Source of the DNA: Petropleomorpha daqingensis | GTDB lineage: Bacteria > Actinomycetota > Actinomycetes > Mycobacteriales > Geodermatophilaceae | Length of the DNA: 64,000 nt | Reading direction: 5' to 3' | Assembly (NCBI RefSeq): GCF_013408985.1 | Contig: NZ_JACBZT010000001.1 | Location: 3,100,001 to 3,164,000 of the forward strand | Shown here: positions 8,790-16,603 of the stretch, piece after piece | Layout of the letters: each line of letters opens with the position of its first letter | Position numbering within the stretch: the first letter of the stretch is position 1 | Position numbers and translations under genes: made by a program | The notes under the pieces: model-generated | What the model was told of the DNA's origin: nothing | Databases searched by the model: none | Seen by the model: the letters and a program-made list of their open reading frames with translations, nothing else

Positions 8790-9167
8790 ATGGACGTCGA
8801 GGCGCTGGAGAAGGAACTGACGCTGCCGGCTGCGGTCGCCCGGTTCGAGGGCCTGCGGCTGCGCGACTCGCTGGCCGACCCGCCGCTGAACCACGACGAG
8901 ACGCTGGAGCTGCTGGCCCTCGGCGAGGTCATCGCGCGCAAGAGCGGCTACGGACGGCAGCTCACGGTGCGCTCGGCCCGGACCGCCGGGGCGTCCTGGG
9001 CCGCGATCGGGCGCGCGCTGGGCACCACCCGGCAGTCGGCGTGGGAGGCGCACCAGCGGTGGATCGACGGCCAGGCCGCGCAGCACGGCGAGGTCGGGCA
9101 GCTCGGTTTCGACGAGGAGGAGGCCGCTGCTGCCCGGGAGCTCGCCGGGCCACCCCTCGCCGAGTGA
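8790..9167 (+). CDS. Small helix-turn-helix-like protein
   Basis: A 125-residue, acidic, mostly helical protein. The core GASWAAIGRALGTTRQSAWEAHQRW looks like the recognition helix pair of a sigma-4/AsnC-type helix-turn-helix and occurs in many small actinobacterial proteins of unknown function. Start at ATG 8790; no strong ribosome site. It ends inside the left arm of a palindromic terminator shared with the convergent hydrolase gene. Confidence 0.75.
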   Translation: MDVEALEKELTLPAAVARFEGLRLRDSLADPPLNHDETLELLALGEVIARKSGYGRQLTVRSARTAGASWAAIGRALGTTRQSAWEAHQRWIDGQAAQHGEVGQLGFDEEEAAAARELAGPPLAE

Positions 9168-9228
9168 GCAGTTGCGGTCGCCGACACGCGGCGGCGCGCC
9201 GGGGTGAGCGGCCGCAACTGCGCACTCG
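9161..9228. terminator. Bidirectional hairpin terminator
   Basis: Arms 9161-9178 and 9211-9228 are complementary except for two positions, with a 32-base GC-rich loop. The left arm contains the stop of the 8790 gene, and the convergent hydrolase ends at 9241, so the hairpin can serve both. Confidence 0.7.
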
Positions 9229-9240
9229 GGCGGCGGTCGG

Positions 9241-10074
9241 TCAGTCGCGCACGAAGTCCAGCAGCGCCGGGTTGACCACCTCGGGGTGCGTCCAGGCGAC
9301 GTTGTGCGGGCCGCCCTCGACCGTGACGACGGTGAGGTCCTTCATGAGCGCAGGCAGGCGGGCCGCGGTCGCCGAGTAGGGCAGGATCCGGTCGGCGTCG
9401 CCGTGGATCAGCAGCGTCGGGACGTCGATCCGGGCGACGTCCTCCCGGAAGTCGGTGAGCCACGCGTCCACGCAGTCGTGCGCGGCCAGCGGTGACATCG
9501 CGAGCGCGGTCACGAAGGCCGCCTGGCAGGCCTCGTCGCTGATCCGGGTCCCGCGGTAGGTGTCGACGTTGAAGAAGTTGTCGAAGAACGTCGTGAAGTA
9601 GGCCGGCCGGTCGGCCAGGACCGCTTGCTTGATGCCCTCGAACACCGAGCCGTCGACGCCCTCCGGGTTGTCACCGGTCTTGAGCAGGAACGGCGGGACC
9701 GCCCCCATCAGCACGGCCTTGCGCACCCTGTCGGAGCCGTACCGACCCAGGTAGCGGGTCACCTCGCCGGTGCCCATCGAGAAGCCGGCGAGCACGATGT
9801 CGGACAGGTCGAGCGCGTCGAGCAGGACCTTCAGGTCGGCGGCGAAGGTGTCGTAGTCGTAGCCGGTCGAGGGCTGGCTCGACCAGCCGAACCCGCGCCG
9901 GTCGTAGGTGATCACCCGGAAGCCGTTCTGCAGCAGGAGCCGCTCCTGCTTCTCGAACGAGCGGCCGTCCAGCGGGTAGCCGTGGATCAGGACCACCGGG
10001 CGGCCGGATCCGTGGTCGTCGAAGTGCAGGACGACGTCCTGGCCGTTCTCCTGACCCACCGTGATGCGTGGCAT
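9241..10074 (-). CDS. Alpha/beta hydrolase, non-haem chloroperoxidase-like
   Basis: A 277-residue cytosolic alpha/beta hydrolase. The oxyanion segment is HGYPLDGRSF, the nucleophile elbow is GFSMGTGEV (Ser about residue 97), the acid is in LIHGDADRILP and the catalytic His in EGGPHNVAWTHP. GFSMG followed by GEV and the YDRRGFG strand are typical of bacterial cofactor-free haloperoxidase/esterases. ATG start at 10072-10074. The 150 bases to the next gene upstream contain no gene and no clear hairpin. Natural substrate is unknown; esterase activity is most likely. Confidence 0.9.
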   Translation of the reverse strand: MPRITVGQENGQDVVLHFDDHGSGRPVVLIHGYPLDGRSFEKQERLLLQNGFRVITYDRRGFGWSSQPSTGYDYDTFAADLKVLLDALDLSDIVLAGFSMGTGEVTRYLGRYGSDRVRKAVLMGAVPPFLLKTGDNPEGVDGSVFEGIKQAVLADRPAYFTTFFDNFFNVDTYRGTRISDEACQAAFVTALAMSPLAAHDCVDAWLTDFREDVARIDVPTLLIHGDADRILPYSATAARLPALMKDLTVVTVEGGPHNVAWTHPEVVNPALLDFVRD

Positions 10075-10224
10075 GTGCGTGTCTCCCCTGCTCAGAGCCT
10101 GCTGGGGAAGCGCGGGCCGGGGCGGGGACGACGCTGGCCGAGGGCCGGTCGACGCTTCCGGGACCCCGACCACGCTCGTGTCGATGGCCCATCCGAGCCA
10201 GGGCCGAACGGCCCGGCCCGTCGA

Positions 10225-11454
10225 TCAGCCGAAGGCCTTGCCCTCGCCCCGGTAGGTCGGGACGACGTCGCCGACCGCGTCGCCGGCGACCAGGTGCAGC
10301 TCGTCGACGTGCTCGCACAGCTCCCCGGCCTTGGCGTGCCGGAACCACACCCGGTCGCCGATCCGCAGCCCGTCGGCCGGCGCCCCGCGCAGCGGCGTCT
10401 GCACCTCGCCGGCGCCCTCGGACGGGACGAGCTTGAGCCCGGCGGGGTAGGTCGGGATCGGCACCCGGTCGGGGCCGGCCGGTCCCGAGGCGATCCAGCC
10501 GCCGCTGCCGACGGTGACGAGTCCGGGCGCCGGGCGGCGGGTCACGGCCAGGGCGTACAGCGCCGCCGGCCGGCCGCGGAACGCGCGGTAGCCGTCGAAG
10601 AGGCCGGGGGAGTACAGCCCGGAGCCCGCCGCCAGCTCGGTCACCGACTCCTCGGCCGTCGTCCGCTCGAGGCTGCCGGTGCCGCCGCCGTTGACGAACT
10701 CCAGGGGCGCGACCGCGCGCACCGCCGCGACCGCCTCGGCCCGGCGGCCGGCCAGCTCCCGCGCGGAGAGCTGCTGCATCCCGCGCACGGCGATCCCGCG
10801 CACGGGGCGGCCGGGGGGCGCGTCGCCGACGCCGGCGATCTGCGCCTCGTAGGCCATGACGCCGACCAGCCGGAACCCGTCGCGGCCGGCCACCGCCCGG
10901 GCCAGCGCGGCGGCGTCCTCGGCGGTGTGCATCGGCGACCGGCGCGCGCCGACGTGCACCCGGCCGCCCGCCGTCCGCCACGAGGCGTCGAGGTCCAGGC
11001 AGATCCGCAGCGCCGGCCGCGTCGAGGCCGGGACGACGGCGTCGAGGAACTCGAGGTGCTCGACGGAGTCGACCATCAGGGTGATCCGCGCGGCCGCGGT
11101 CTCGTCGTCGGCCAGCCGCCGCAGGGCCGCCCGGTCGGCGGTGGGGTAACCGAGGACGACGTCGGTGCTCACCGGGTCCGGCCCGCCGGCCAGCCAGAGC
11201 GCCTCGCGCAGCGTGTAGGCGAGGATCCCGGCGAAGCCCGGCCGGTCCAGCACCCGCCGCAGCACCGCCCGGCTGCGGACGGACTTGCTGGCCACCCGGA
11301 TCGGCTTGCCGGCCGCGCGCCGCAGCAGATCGCCGGCGTTCGCGTCGAGGGCGTCGAGGTCGACGACGGCGAAGGGCGGGTCGAGGTCTGCGGTCGCCCG
11401 GTCCAGCCGCCGCGCCTCCCCGGGTTCGACGTCAGGACGCGTCATCGTGGCCAT
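10225..11454 (-). CDS. PLP-dependent amino acid deaminase/aldolase (alanine racemase-like fold)
   Basis: A 409-residue fold-type III PLP enzyme. The lysine that binds PLP is in IRVASKSVRS (about residue 55), and C-terminal metal/PLP-site residues lie in VTVGSGGWIASG and DRVWFRHAKAGELCEH, as in D-threonine aldolase and D-serine deaminase relatives. It is divergent from the D-arabinono-lactone oxidase gene with 106 bases between; this neighbour pair recurs in actinobacteria. A reaction on a hydroxy-D-amino acid is inferred, not shown. Alternative ATG three codons downstream. Confidence 0.85.
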   Translation of the reverse strand: MATMTRPDVEPGEARRLDRATADLDPPFAVVDLDALDANAGDLLRRAAGKPIRVASKSVRSRAVLRRVLDRPGFAGILAYTLREALWLAGGPDPVSTDVVLGYPTADRAALRRLADDETAAARITLMVDSVEHLEFLDAVVPASTRPALRICLDLDASWRTAGGRVHVGARRSPMHTAEDAAALARAVAGRDGFRLVGVMAYEAQIAGVGDAPPGRPVRGIAVRGMQQLSARELAGRRAEAVAAVRAVAPLEFVNGGGTGSLERTTAEESVTELAAGSGLYSPGLFDGYRAFRGRPAALYALAVTRRPAPGLVTVGSGGWIASGPAGPDRVPIPTYPAGLKLVPSEGAGEVQTPLRGAPADGLRIGDRVWFRHAKAGELCEHVDELHLVAGDAVGDVVPTYRGEGKAFG

Positions 11455-11560
11455 GATCGGCAGCGTGCTGGGCCGACCTGGCCCGGGTCAACCAGGCACG
11501 AGCGTTGACCTGCGGCCGTCGGGCGTGCTGGAGTGCGGCGCCGTGGACGAGGGAGGCGGG

Positions 11561-12877
11561 ATGACCCAGGTGCTCAGCAGCGAGCGCACCCGGTGGCGGA
11601 ACTGGGCGGGCAACCAGCAGGCCGAGGTCGACGTCGCGCATCCCGCGTCGGCCGAGGAGGTCGCCGAGCTGCTCACCAGCGGCCGGAGGGTGCGGCCGAT
11701 CGGCAGCGGGCACTCCTTCACCGCCGTCGGTCGCCCGGACGACGTCCAGCTGGTCGCCGACCGGCTGACCGGCATCCACGACATCACCGACGACGGGCTG
11801 GTCACGGTCGGCGCCGGGACGCCGCTGCACCGGCTCAACGCCGAGCTGTCCCGCCGCGGCTGGGCGATGACCAACCTCGGCGACATCGACCGGCAGACGA
11901 TCGCGGGCGCGCTGTCCACCGGCACCCACGGCACCGGCGCGCGCTTCGGCGGCCTGGCCACCCAGCTGCGCGGGCTGGAGCTGGTGACGCCCGCCGGGGA
12001 GATCCTGCGCTGCGACGCGGAGCGCAACGCCGACGTCTTCACCGCCGGCCGCGTCGGCCTGGGAGCGCTCGGGGTCCTCACCGCGGTGACCCTGCAGGCC
12101 GTGTCGGCCTTCGCGCTGCACGCGGTCGAGGGCCCGGGCACGCTCACGCACGCGCTGGCCGAGTTCGACGAGCTCATGACCTCGACCGACCACGTCGAGT
12201 TCTACTGGTTCCCGCACACCGACGCGATCCTGCTCAAGTGCAACACCCGCGTCCCCCTGGACGAGGGGATCGACCCGCTGCCCCGGTGGCGGTCGGTCTG
12301 GGACGACGAGGTGCTCTCCAACGTCGCCTTCGCCGGGGTGATCGCCGCCGGCAAGCGGGTGCCCGCGCTGGTGCCGCCGCTGGCCCGGTTCTCCGCGAAG
12401 GCGCTGGGCGCGCGGGCCTTCACCGACCACGCGCACCGGGTGTTCGTGAGCCGGCGCCGGGTCCGGTTCCTCGAGATGGAGTACGCGGTGCCGCGGGCCG
12501 ACGCGCCCGCCGTCCTCGCCGAGCTGCGCCGGGCCCACGAGGCGAGCGACTGGCGCGAGGCGTTCCCGGTCGAGGTGCGCGTGGCCGCGGCCGACGACAT
12601 CCCGCTGTCGACGGCATCCGGCCGCGAGAGCGCCTACATCGCCGCGCACGTGCCAGCGCACACCGATCCGGGCCCGTGGTTCGCCACGCTGGAGAAGATC
12701 GCCGGGGAGGTGGGCGGCCGCCCGCACTGGGGCAAGCTGCACGGCCTGGACGCCGCGGTGCTGCGGGAGCGCTACCCCCGGTTCGAGGAGTTCGTCGCCG
12801 TCCGCGACCGGCTCGACCCCACCGGGGTGCTGAGCAACGAGTACCTGGACCGGGTTCTCGGCCCGGCCCGTGGCTGA
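11561..12877 (+). CDS. D-arabinono-1,4-lactone oxidase (FAD-linked)
   Basis: A 438-residue flavoprotein of the vanillyl-alcohol-oxidase superfamily. The FAD-binding domain includes IGSGHSFTAVG (about residue 48) with the His often used for covalent FAD attachment, TGTHGTGARFGG, and the C-terminal ALO domain ends with PHWGKLHGLD, the HWxK motif of sugar-lactone oxidases. It oxidises a 1,4-lactone to an ascorbate-like enediol, passing electrons to O2 or a dehydrogenase partner. ATG 11561 follows GGGAGG. The MFS gene downstream overlaps its stop by eight bases, so transport and oxidation are probably linked. Confidence 0.92.
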   Translation: MTQVLSSERTRWRNWAGNQQAEVDVAHPASAEEVAELLTSGRRVRPIGSGHSFTAVGRPDDVQLVADRLTGIHDITDDGLVTVGAGTPLHRLNAELSRRGWAMTNLGDIDRQTIAGALSTGTHGTGARFGGLATQLRGLELVTPAGEILRCDAERNADVFTAGRVGLGALGVLTAVTLQAVSAFALHAVEGPGTLTHALAEFDELMTSTDHVEFYWFPHTDAILLKCNTRVPLDEGIDPLPRWRSVWDDEVLSNVAFAGVIAAGKRVPALVPPLARFSAKALGARAFTDHAHRVFVSRRRVRFLEMEYAVPRADAPAVLAELRRAHEASDWREAFPVEVRVAAADDIPLSTASGRESAYIAAHVPAHTDPGPWFATLEKIAGEVGGRPHWGKLHGLDAAVLRERYPRFEEFVAVRDRLDPTGVLSNEYLDRVLGPARG

Positions 12878-14099
12878 CGCGACGACCGCCCTCGCCGCCC
12901 CGCCCACCCGGGCGTGGACGGTCCGGTTCGCCTTCGCCTGGCTCGGGCTCTGGGCGGCGCAGCTCGCGCCGGTGCAGCTGCTGCTGCCCCTGCAGCTCGA
13001 GGACGTCGACGCGGCGCACAAGGTCCGCGACTTCGGACTGGTCAACGGCGCGGCCGGGATCGCCGCGCTGGTCGCGCTGCCCGTGTTCGGGGCGCTGTGC
13101 GACCGCACGCGCAGCCGCTTCGGCCGCCGCCGGGTGTGGGTCGCGGGGGGAGTGGCGGGCTTCGTCGTCGGGCTGCTGCTCACCGGCCTGGCCGGCAGCT
13201 GGCCCACCGTCATGGCCGCCTGGGTGCTCGCCCAGCTCGGCATGTACGCGGCCATGGCCGGGCTCACCGCCACGATCGCCGACCAGGTGCCGCCCGAGCA
13301 CCGCGGCGCCGTCTCGGCCGCCGTGTACGGCCCGCAGGCGCTCGGCATCGTCCTCGGCCTCGGCCTGATCACCGCTCTGAACACCGGCGTCGGCGCGAGC
13401 TACGCCCTCCTGGCCGTCGTGCTGGCGCTGGCCGCGCTGCCGTGGCTGCTGCGCGCCCGCGAGGCCGCGCCGGCCGCCGTCGAGCGCCCGCGGTCGGTCG
13501 CAGCCGCGCTGCGGGCCACCTGGATCGCACCGTCCCGGCACCCCGACTACGCCTGGGCGTTCGCCGGCCGGCTGCTGGTCAACCTCGGCAACGCCCTGGG
13601 GACGACGTACCTCCTGTACTTCCTCACCGACGGGCTGCGGGTCGACGACCCCGAGGGGTCGCTGCTGATCCTGACGCTCGTCTACCTGGTCGCCACGGTG
13701 GTGGCGACGTGGGGTGGCGGCGTCCTGTCCGACCGCACCGGCCGGCGGCGCATCTTCGCCGGGGCCGCCGGGCTGCTGCAGGCGCTGGCCTGCGCGACGC
13801 TGGTGATCGCGCCGAGCTGGACCGCCACGCTGATCGCCGGTGTCCTGCTCGGCCTCGGCTACGGCGCCTACACCTCGGTCGACCAGGCGCTGGTCACCCA
13901 GGTGCTGCCGGATGCCTCCGCGGTCGCCGGGGAGCTCGGGGTGATGAACGTGGCGGCCGTCGTCCCGCAGGCGCTGGCACCGCTGCTGGCCGCGCTGGTG
14001 ATCGCCTCGCTCGGCGGCTACGGCGTCCTGTTCACCCTCGCCGGGCTGACCACGGTGCTCGGCGCCGTCTCCGTCGCCCGCATCCGCTCCGTCCGCTGA
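12870..14099 (+). CDS. MFS transporter
   Basis: A 409-residue transporter with about 12 hydrophobic helices. The loop 2-3 motif is CDRTRSRFGRRR, and the equivalent second-half loop is LSDRTGRRRIF, as in the GPH-like/YdhP-type MFS. The GTG start lies inside the last codons of the lactone oxidase, so translation is coupled. Substrate unknown; a sugar acid or lactone is a guess from the neighbour. Confidence 0.9.
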   Translation: MADATTALAAPPTRAWTVRFAFAWLGLWAAQLAPVQLLLPLQLEDVDAAHKVRDFGLVNGAAGIAALVALPVFGALCDRTRSRFGRRRVWVAGGVAGFVVGLLLTGLAGSWPTVMAAWVLAQLGMYAAMAGLTATIADQVPPEHRGAVSAAVYGPQALGIVLGLGLITALNTGVGASYALLAVVLALAALPWLLRAREAAPAAVERPRSVAAALRATWIAPSRHPDYAWAFAGRLLVNLGNALGTTYLLYFLTDGLRVDDPEGSLLILTLVYLVATVVATWGGGVLSDRTGRRRIFAGAAGLLQALACATLVIAPSWTATLIAGVLLGLGYGAYTSVDQALVTQVLPDASAVAGELGVMNVAAVVPQALAPLLAALVIASLGGYGVLFTLAGLTTVLGAVSVARIRSVR

Positions 14100-14102
14100 G
14101 GT

Positions 14103-14144
14103 GGTTTCGCGCGCTCAACCGCGCGCGGTTAAGCGCGCGAAACC
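14103..14144. terminator. 42-bp near-perfect palindrome, bidirectional terminator
   Basis: Arms of 18 bases (14103-14120 and 14127-14144) match with one G-T type exception around a self-complementary GCGCGC centre. It lies three bases after the MFS stop and five before the convergent aldo/keto reductase stop, the right place for a shared terminator. Confidence 0.75.
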
Positions 14145-14148
14145 GCGT

Positions 14149-15039
14149 CTACAGGTCGATGTCGGGTTCGCCGGTGCCGCCGATGCGGTCGAGCTCCTCG
14201 AGCTCGACCGGGCCGAGCACCCGCGCCGCGGACTCCAGGTTCTGCTCGAGGTGCGCGATCGAGCTCGTCCCCGGGATCAGCAGGATGTTGGGGGAGCGGG
14301 CCAGCAGCCAGGCCAGCGCCACCTCCATCGGCGTGGTCTCCAGCCGCCGCGCAACGGTCTCCAGTGCCGCCGACTGCAGCGGCGTGAAGCCGCCGAGCGG
14401 GAAGTACGGCACGTACGCGATGCCCTCCCGGGCCAGCGCGTCGACCAGCGGGTCGTCCTTGCGGTGCACCACGTTGTAGTGGTTCTGCACGCAGACCACC
14501 GGCGCGATGGCCTGCGCCTCGGCGAGCATCTGCGGGGTCACGTTGCTGACGCCGAGGTGCTTGATCAGGCCCTGCTGCTGCAGCTCGGCGAGGGTCTCGA
14601 AGGGTTCGGCGAGGGAGCGCTGCACCGGCTCGCTGAAGCCGGGCATCCGCAGGTTGACGACGTCCATCGCGTCGACGCCGAGGTGGTCGAGGTTGTCGTG
14701 CAGCGCCTGGCGGATCTCGTCGGGGGCCAGCGCCTCGGGCCACTCGCCGTCCGGAGTGCGCCGGGCGCCGATCTTGGTGACGAGGGTCAGGTCGGCCGGG
14801 TACGGGTGCAGGGCCTCGCGGATGATCTCGTTGGTGACGTGCGGCCCGTAGTAGTCGCTGGTGTCGATGTGGTTGACACCGAGCTCGACGGCCCGGCGCA
14901 GGACGGCGATCGCGGCGTCGCGGTCGGCCGGCGGCCCGAACACGTGCGGGCCCGCCAGCTGCATGGCGCCGTAGCCCATCCGGTGGACCGTGCCGTCCCC
15001 GAGCGGGAACGAGCCGGACTTCTCCGCTGTGAACGTCAT
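14149..15039 (-). CDS. Aldo/keto reductase-family oxidoreductase lacking the usual catalytic His
   Basis: A 296-residue TIM-barrel reductase. Asp and Tyr are in HIDTSDYYGPH and Lys in LVTKIG, but the position of the catalytic His (usually in a QIH/LHW context) reads MDVVNLRMPG, with Arg. This subfamily is common in actinobacteria and sits close to YajO-like reductases; the change may alter substrate pH range or activity. ATG at 15037-15039. The alcohol dehydrogenase gene is 72 bases upstream on the same strand, but a hairpin lies between them. Confidence 0.88.
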   Translation of the reverse strand: MTFTAEKSGSFPLGDGTVHRMGYGAMQLAGPHVFGPPADRDAAIAVLRRAVELGVNHIDTSDYYGPHVTNEIIREALHPYPADLTLVTKIGARRTPDGEWPEALAPDEIRQALHDNLDHLGVDAMDVVNLRMPGFSEPVQRSLAEPFETLAELQQQGLIKHLGVSNVTPQMLAEAQAIAPVVCVQNHYNVVHRKDDPLVDALAREGIAYVPYFPLGGFTPLQSAALETVARRLETTPMEVALAWLLARSPNILLIPGTSSIAHLEQNLESAARVLGPVELEELDRIGGTGEPDIDL

Positions 15040-15075
15040 GCCCGACTCCTACACCGCGAAGCTGAGGATCATGCA

Positions 15076-15102
15076 CCCGGGCCGGAGGAATTCCGGCCCG
15101 GG
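15076..15102. terminator. Hairpin terminator after the alcohol dehydrogenase gene
   Basis: Eleven-base perfect stem (15076-15086 with 15092-15102) and five-base loop, ten bases past the stop of the dehydrogenase gene read on the minus strand. No T-run follows, as usual in high-GC actinobacteria. Confidence 0.7.
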
Positions 15103-15111
15103 CGCACGCCC

Positions 15112-16290
15112 TCACGGCTTGAGCAGGACCTTGACCGTGCCGTCCTTCTTCTCCCGGAAGTTCATGTAGGCCTGCGGGGCCTCGTCCAGGGGCACGTGGT
15201 GGGTGGCGAACTCGTCCACGCCGAGGAAGTCCTCCTCGAGCAGCGGCAGGATGTCCGGGATCCAGCGCCAGACGTTGGCCTGGCCCATCCTCAGCTGGAT
15301 CTGCTTGTCGAACATGCGCATGAGCGGCAGCGGGTCGGTGGCCCCGCCGTAGACGCCCGACAGCGAGATCGTGCCGCCCCGGCGGACGGCCTCGATGGCG
15401 GTGTTCAGCGCGGCCAGCCGGTCGACGCCGGCCACCTGCATGATCTTCTCCATCACCGCGTCGGGGACGATCGCCGTCGCCTTCTGGGCCATGGTCGCCA
15501 GCGGCGAGCCGTGCGCCTCCATGCCGACGGCGTCGATCACGGCGTCGGGTCCGCGGCCGTCGGTGGCGTCGCGGACGGCGGCGACGACCTCGTCCTTCTT
15601 CGTCGTCTCGATGGTGGAGATCCCGCGCGCCCGGGCACGGGCCAGCCGCTCGGGGACGTCGTCGGCGGCGAAGACCTGCTCGGCGCCGAGGTGCTGCGCG
15701 ATGCGCGAGGACATGTCACCGATCGGGCCGAGGCCGAGGACGAGCACGCTGCCGCCCTTCGGGATGCCGGCGTACTGCACCGCCTGCCAGGCCGTGGGCA
15801 GGACGTCGGAGAGGTAGACGAACCGGTCGTCGGCAGGGCCCTCGGGGACCTTGATCGGCAGGGTGTTGCCGAACGGCACCCGCAGGTACTCCGCCTGGCC
15901 GCCCGGGACCTGCCCGTACAGCTTGGTGTAGCCGAACAGCGAGGCGCCGAAGCCCTGGTCGCGGTTCTGCGTGGTCTCGCACTGGGAGTGCAGCCCCTGC
16001 GAGCACATCCAGCAGGTGCCGCAGGAGATGTTGAACGGGACGACGACGCGATCGCCCGGCTTGACCGCGGTGACCTCCGGCCCCACCTCGCGGACGATCC
16101 CCATCGGCTCGTGGCCCATGACGTCGCCGACCGTCATGAAGGGCGCCATCACCTCGATCAGGTGGAGGTCCGAGCCGCAGATGCCGGAGGAGGTGATCTG
16201 GACGATGACGTCCGTCGGCTCCTGGATGGTGGGGTCCGGGACGGTCTCGACACGGACGTCGGCACGACCGTGCCAGGTCACTGCACGCAT
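15112..16290 (-). CDS. Zinc-dependent alcohol dehydrogenase (formaldehyde-dehydrogenase-like)
   Basis: A 392-residue MDR-family dehydrogenase. The catalytic zinc site has Cys in SSGICGSDLH (about residue 37) and His-Glu in GHEPMG; the structural zinc lobe has four Cys in CGTCWMCSQGLHSQCE. The NAD(P) site is VLVLGLGPIGDMSSR (about residues 196-210). Length and the long insertion after the lobe match glutathione-independent formaldehyde dehydrogenase relatives; the true substrate is open. ATG 16288-16290 with an AGGGAG site upstream. Divergent from the M23 peptidase gene. Confidence 0.92.
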   Translation of the reverse strand: MRAVTWHGRADVRVETVPDPTIQEPTDVIVQITSSGICGSDLHLIEVMAPFMTVGDVMGHEPMGIVREVGPEVTAVKPGDRVVVPFNISCGTCWMCSQGLHSQCETTQNRDQGFGASLFGYTKLYGQVPGGQAEYLRVPFGNTLPIKVPEGPADDRFVYLSDVLPTAWQAVQYAGIPKGGSVLVLGLGPIGDMSSRIAQHLGAEQVFAADDVPERLARARARGISTIETTKKDEVVAAVRDATDGRGPDAVIDAVGMEAHGSPLATMAQKATAIVPDAVMEKIMQVAGVDRLAALNTAIEAVRRGGTISLSGVYGGATDPLPLMRMFDKQIQLRMGQANVWRWIPDILPLLEEDFLGVDEFATHHVPLDEAPQAYMNFREKKDGTVKVLLKP

Positions 16291-16603
16291 GTAGGTGATC
16301 TCCCTCGAAGGGGCCGCATTTCGGCCGCCTGACGGCCCTCCTGCCCCTTCGTGAGGCTCGTCGCCCCCTTCTCTGCCCCAGACCGGCGTGTTCGTCACGC
16401 TGCGTTGGTGTGCGTTGCACGGAGCGACGAATGACACCGGTGAGGCTTTGTGAGCCAGACCACGATTGAAGGGTCTATTCCCGGCCGCGCAGATCACGAA
16501 CAGATCACGGCATGTTTACATAGCTCCCGCCCGCCTCTGGTGCGGGCTCGTTCGCCTCACTTCCCCCGGGGCGCAGTCCTGTTCGCCGACGGAAGTCAGG
16601 TGC
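16291..16603. promoter_or_regulatory. 313-bp divergent intergenic region (dehydrogenase / M23 peptidase)
   Basis: No gene is supported here. It holds the ribosome site of the dehydrogenase (near 16297), a direct repeat CAGATCACG at 16490-16498 and 16501-16509, an AT-rich stretch TGTTTACATAG at 16513-16523 that is the best -10 candidate for the peptidase gene, and a six-base-stem hairpin at 16529-16547 in its presumed 5' leader. I looked for the conserved blocks of a ydaO/c-di-AMP riboswitch and did not find them. Confidence 0.5.

Noticed and set aside
16430-16603. c-di-AMP (ydaO) riboswitch before a cell-wall hydrolase gene
   Set aside because: The conserved blocks of that riboswitch are not present; only a short hairpin is seen.
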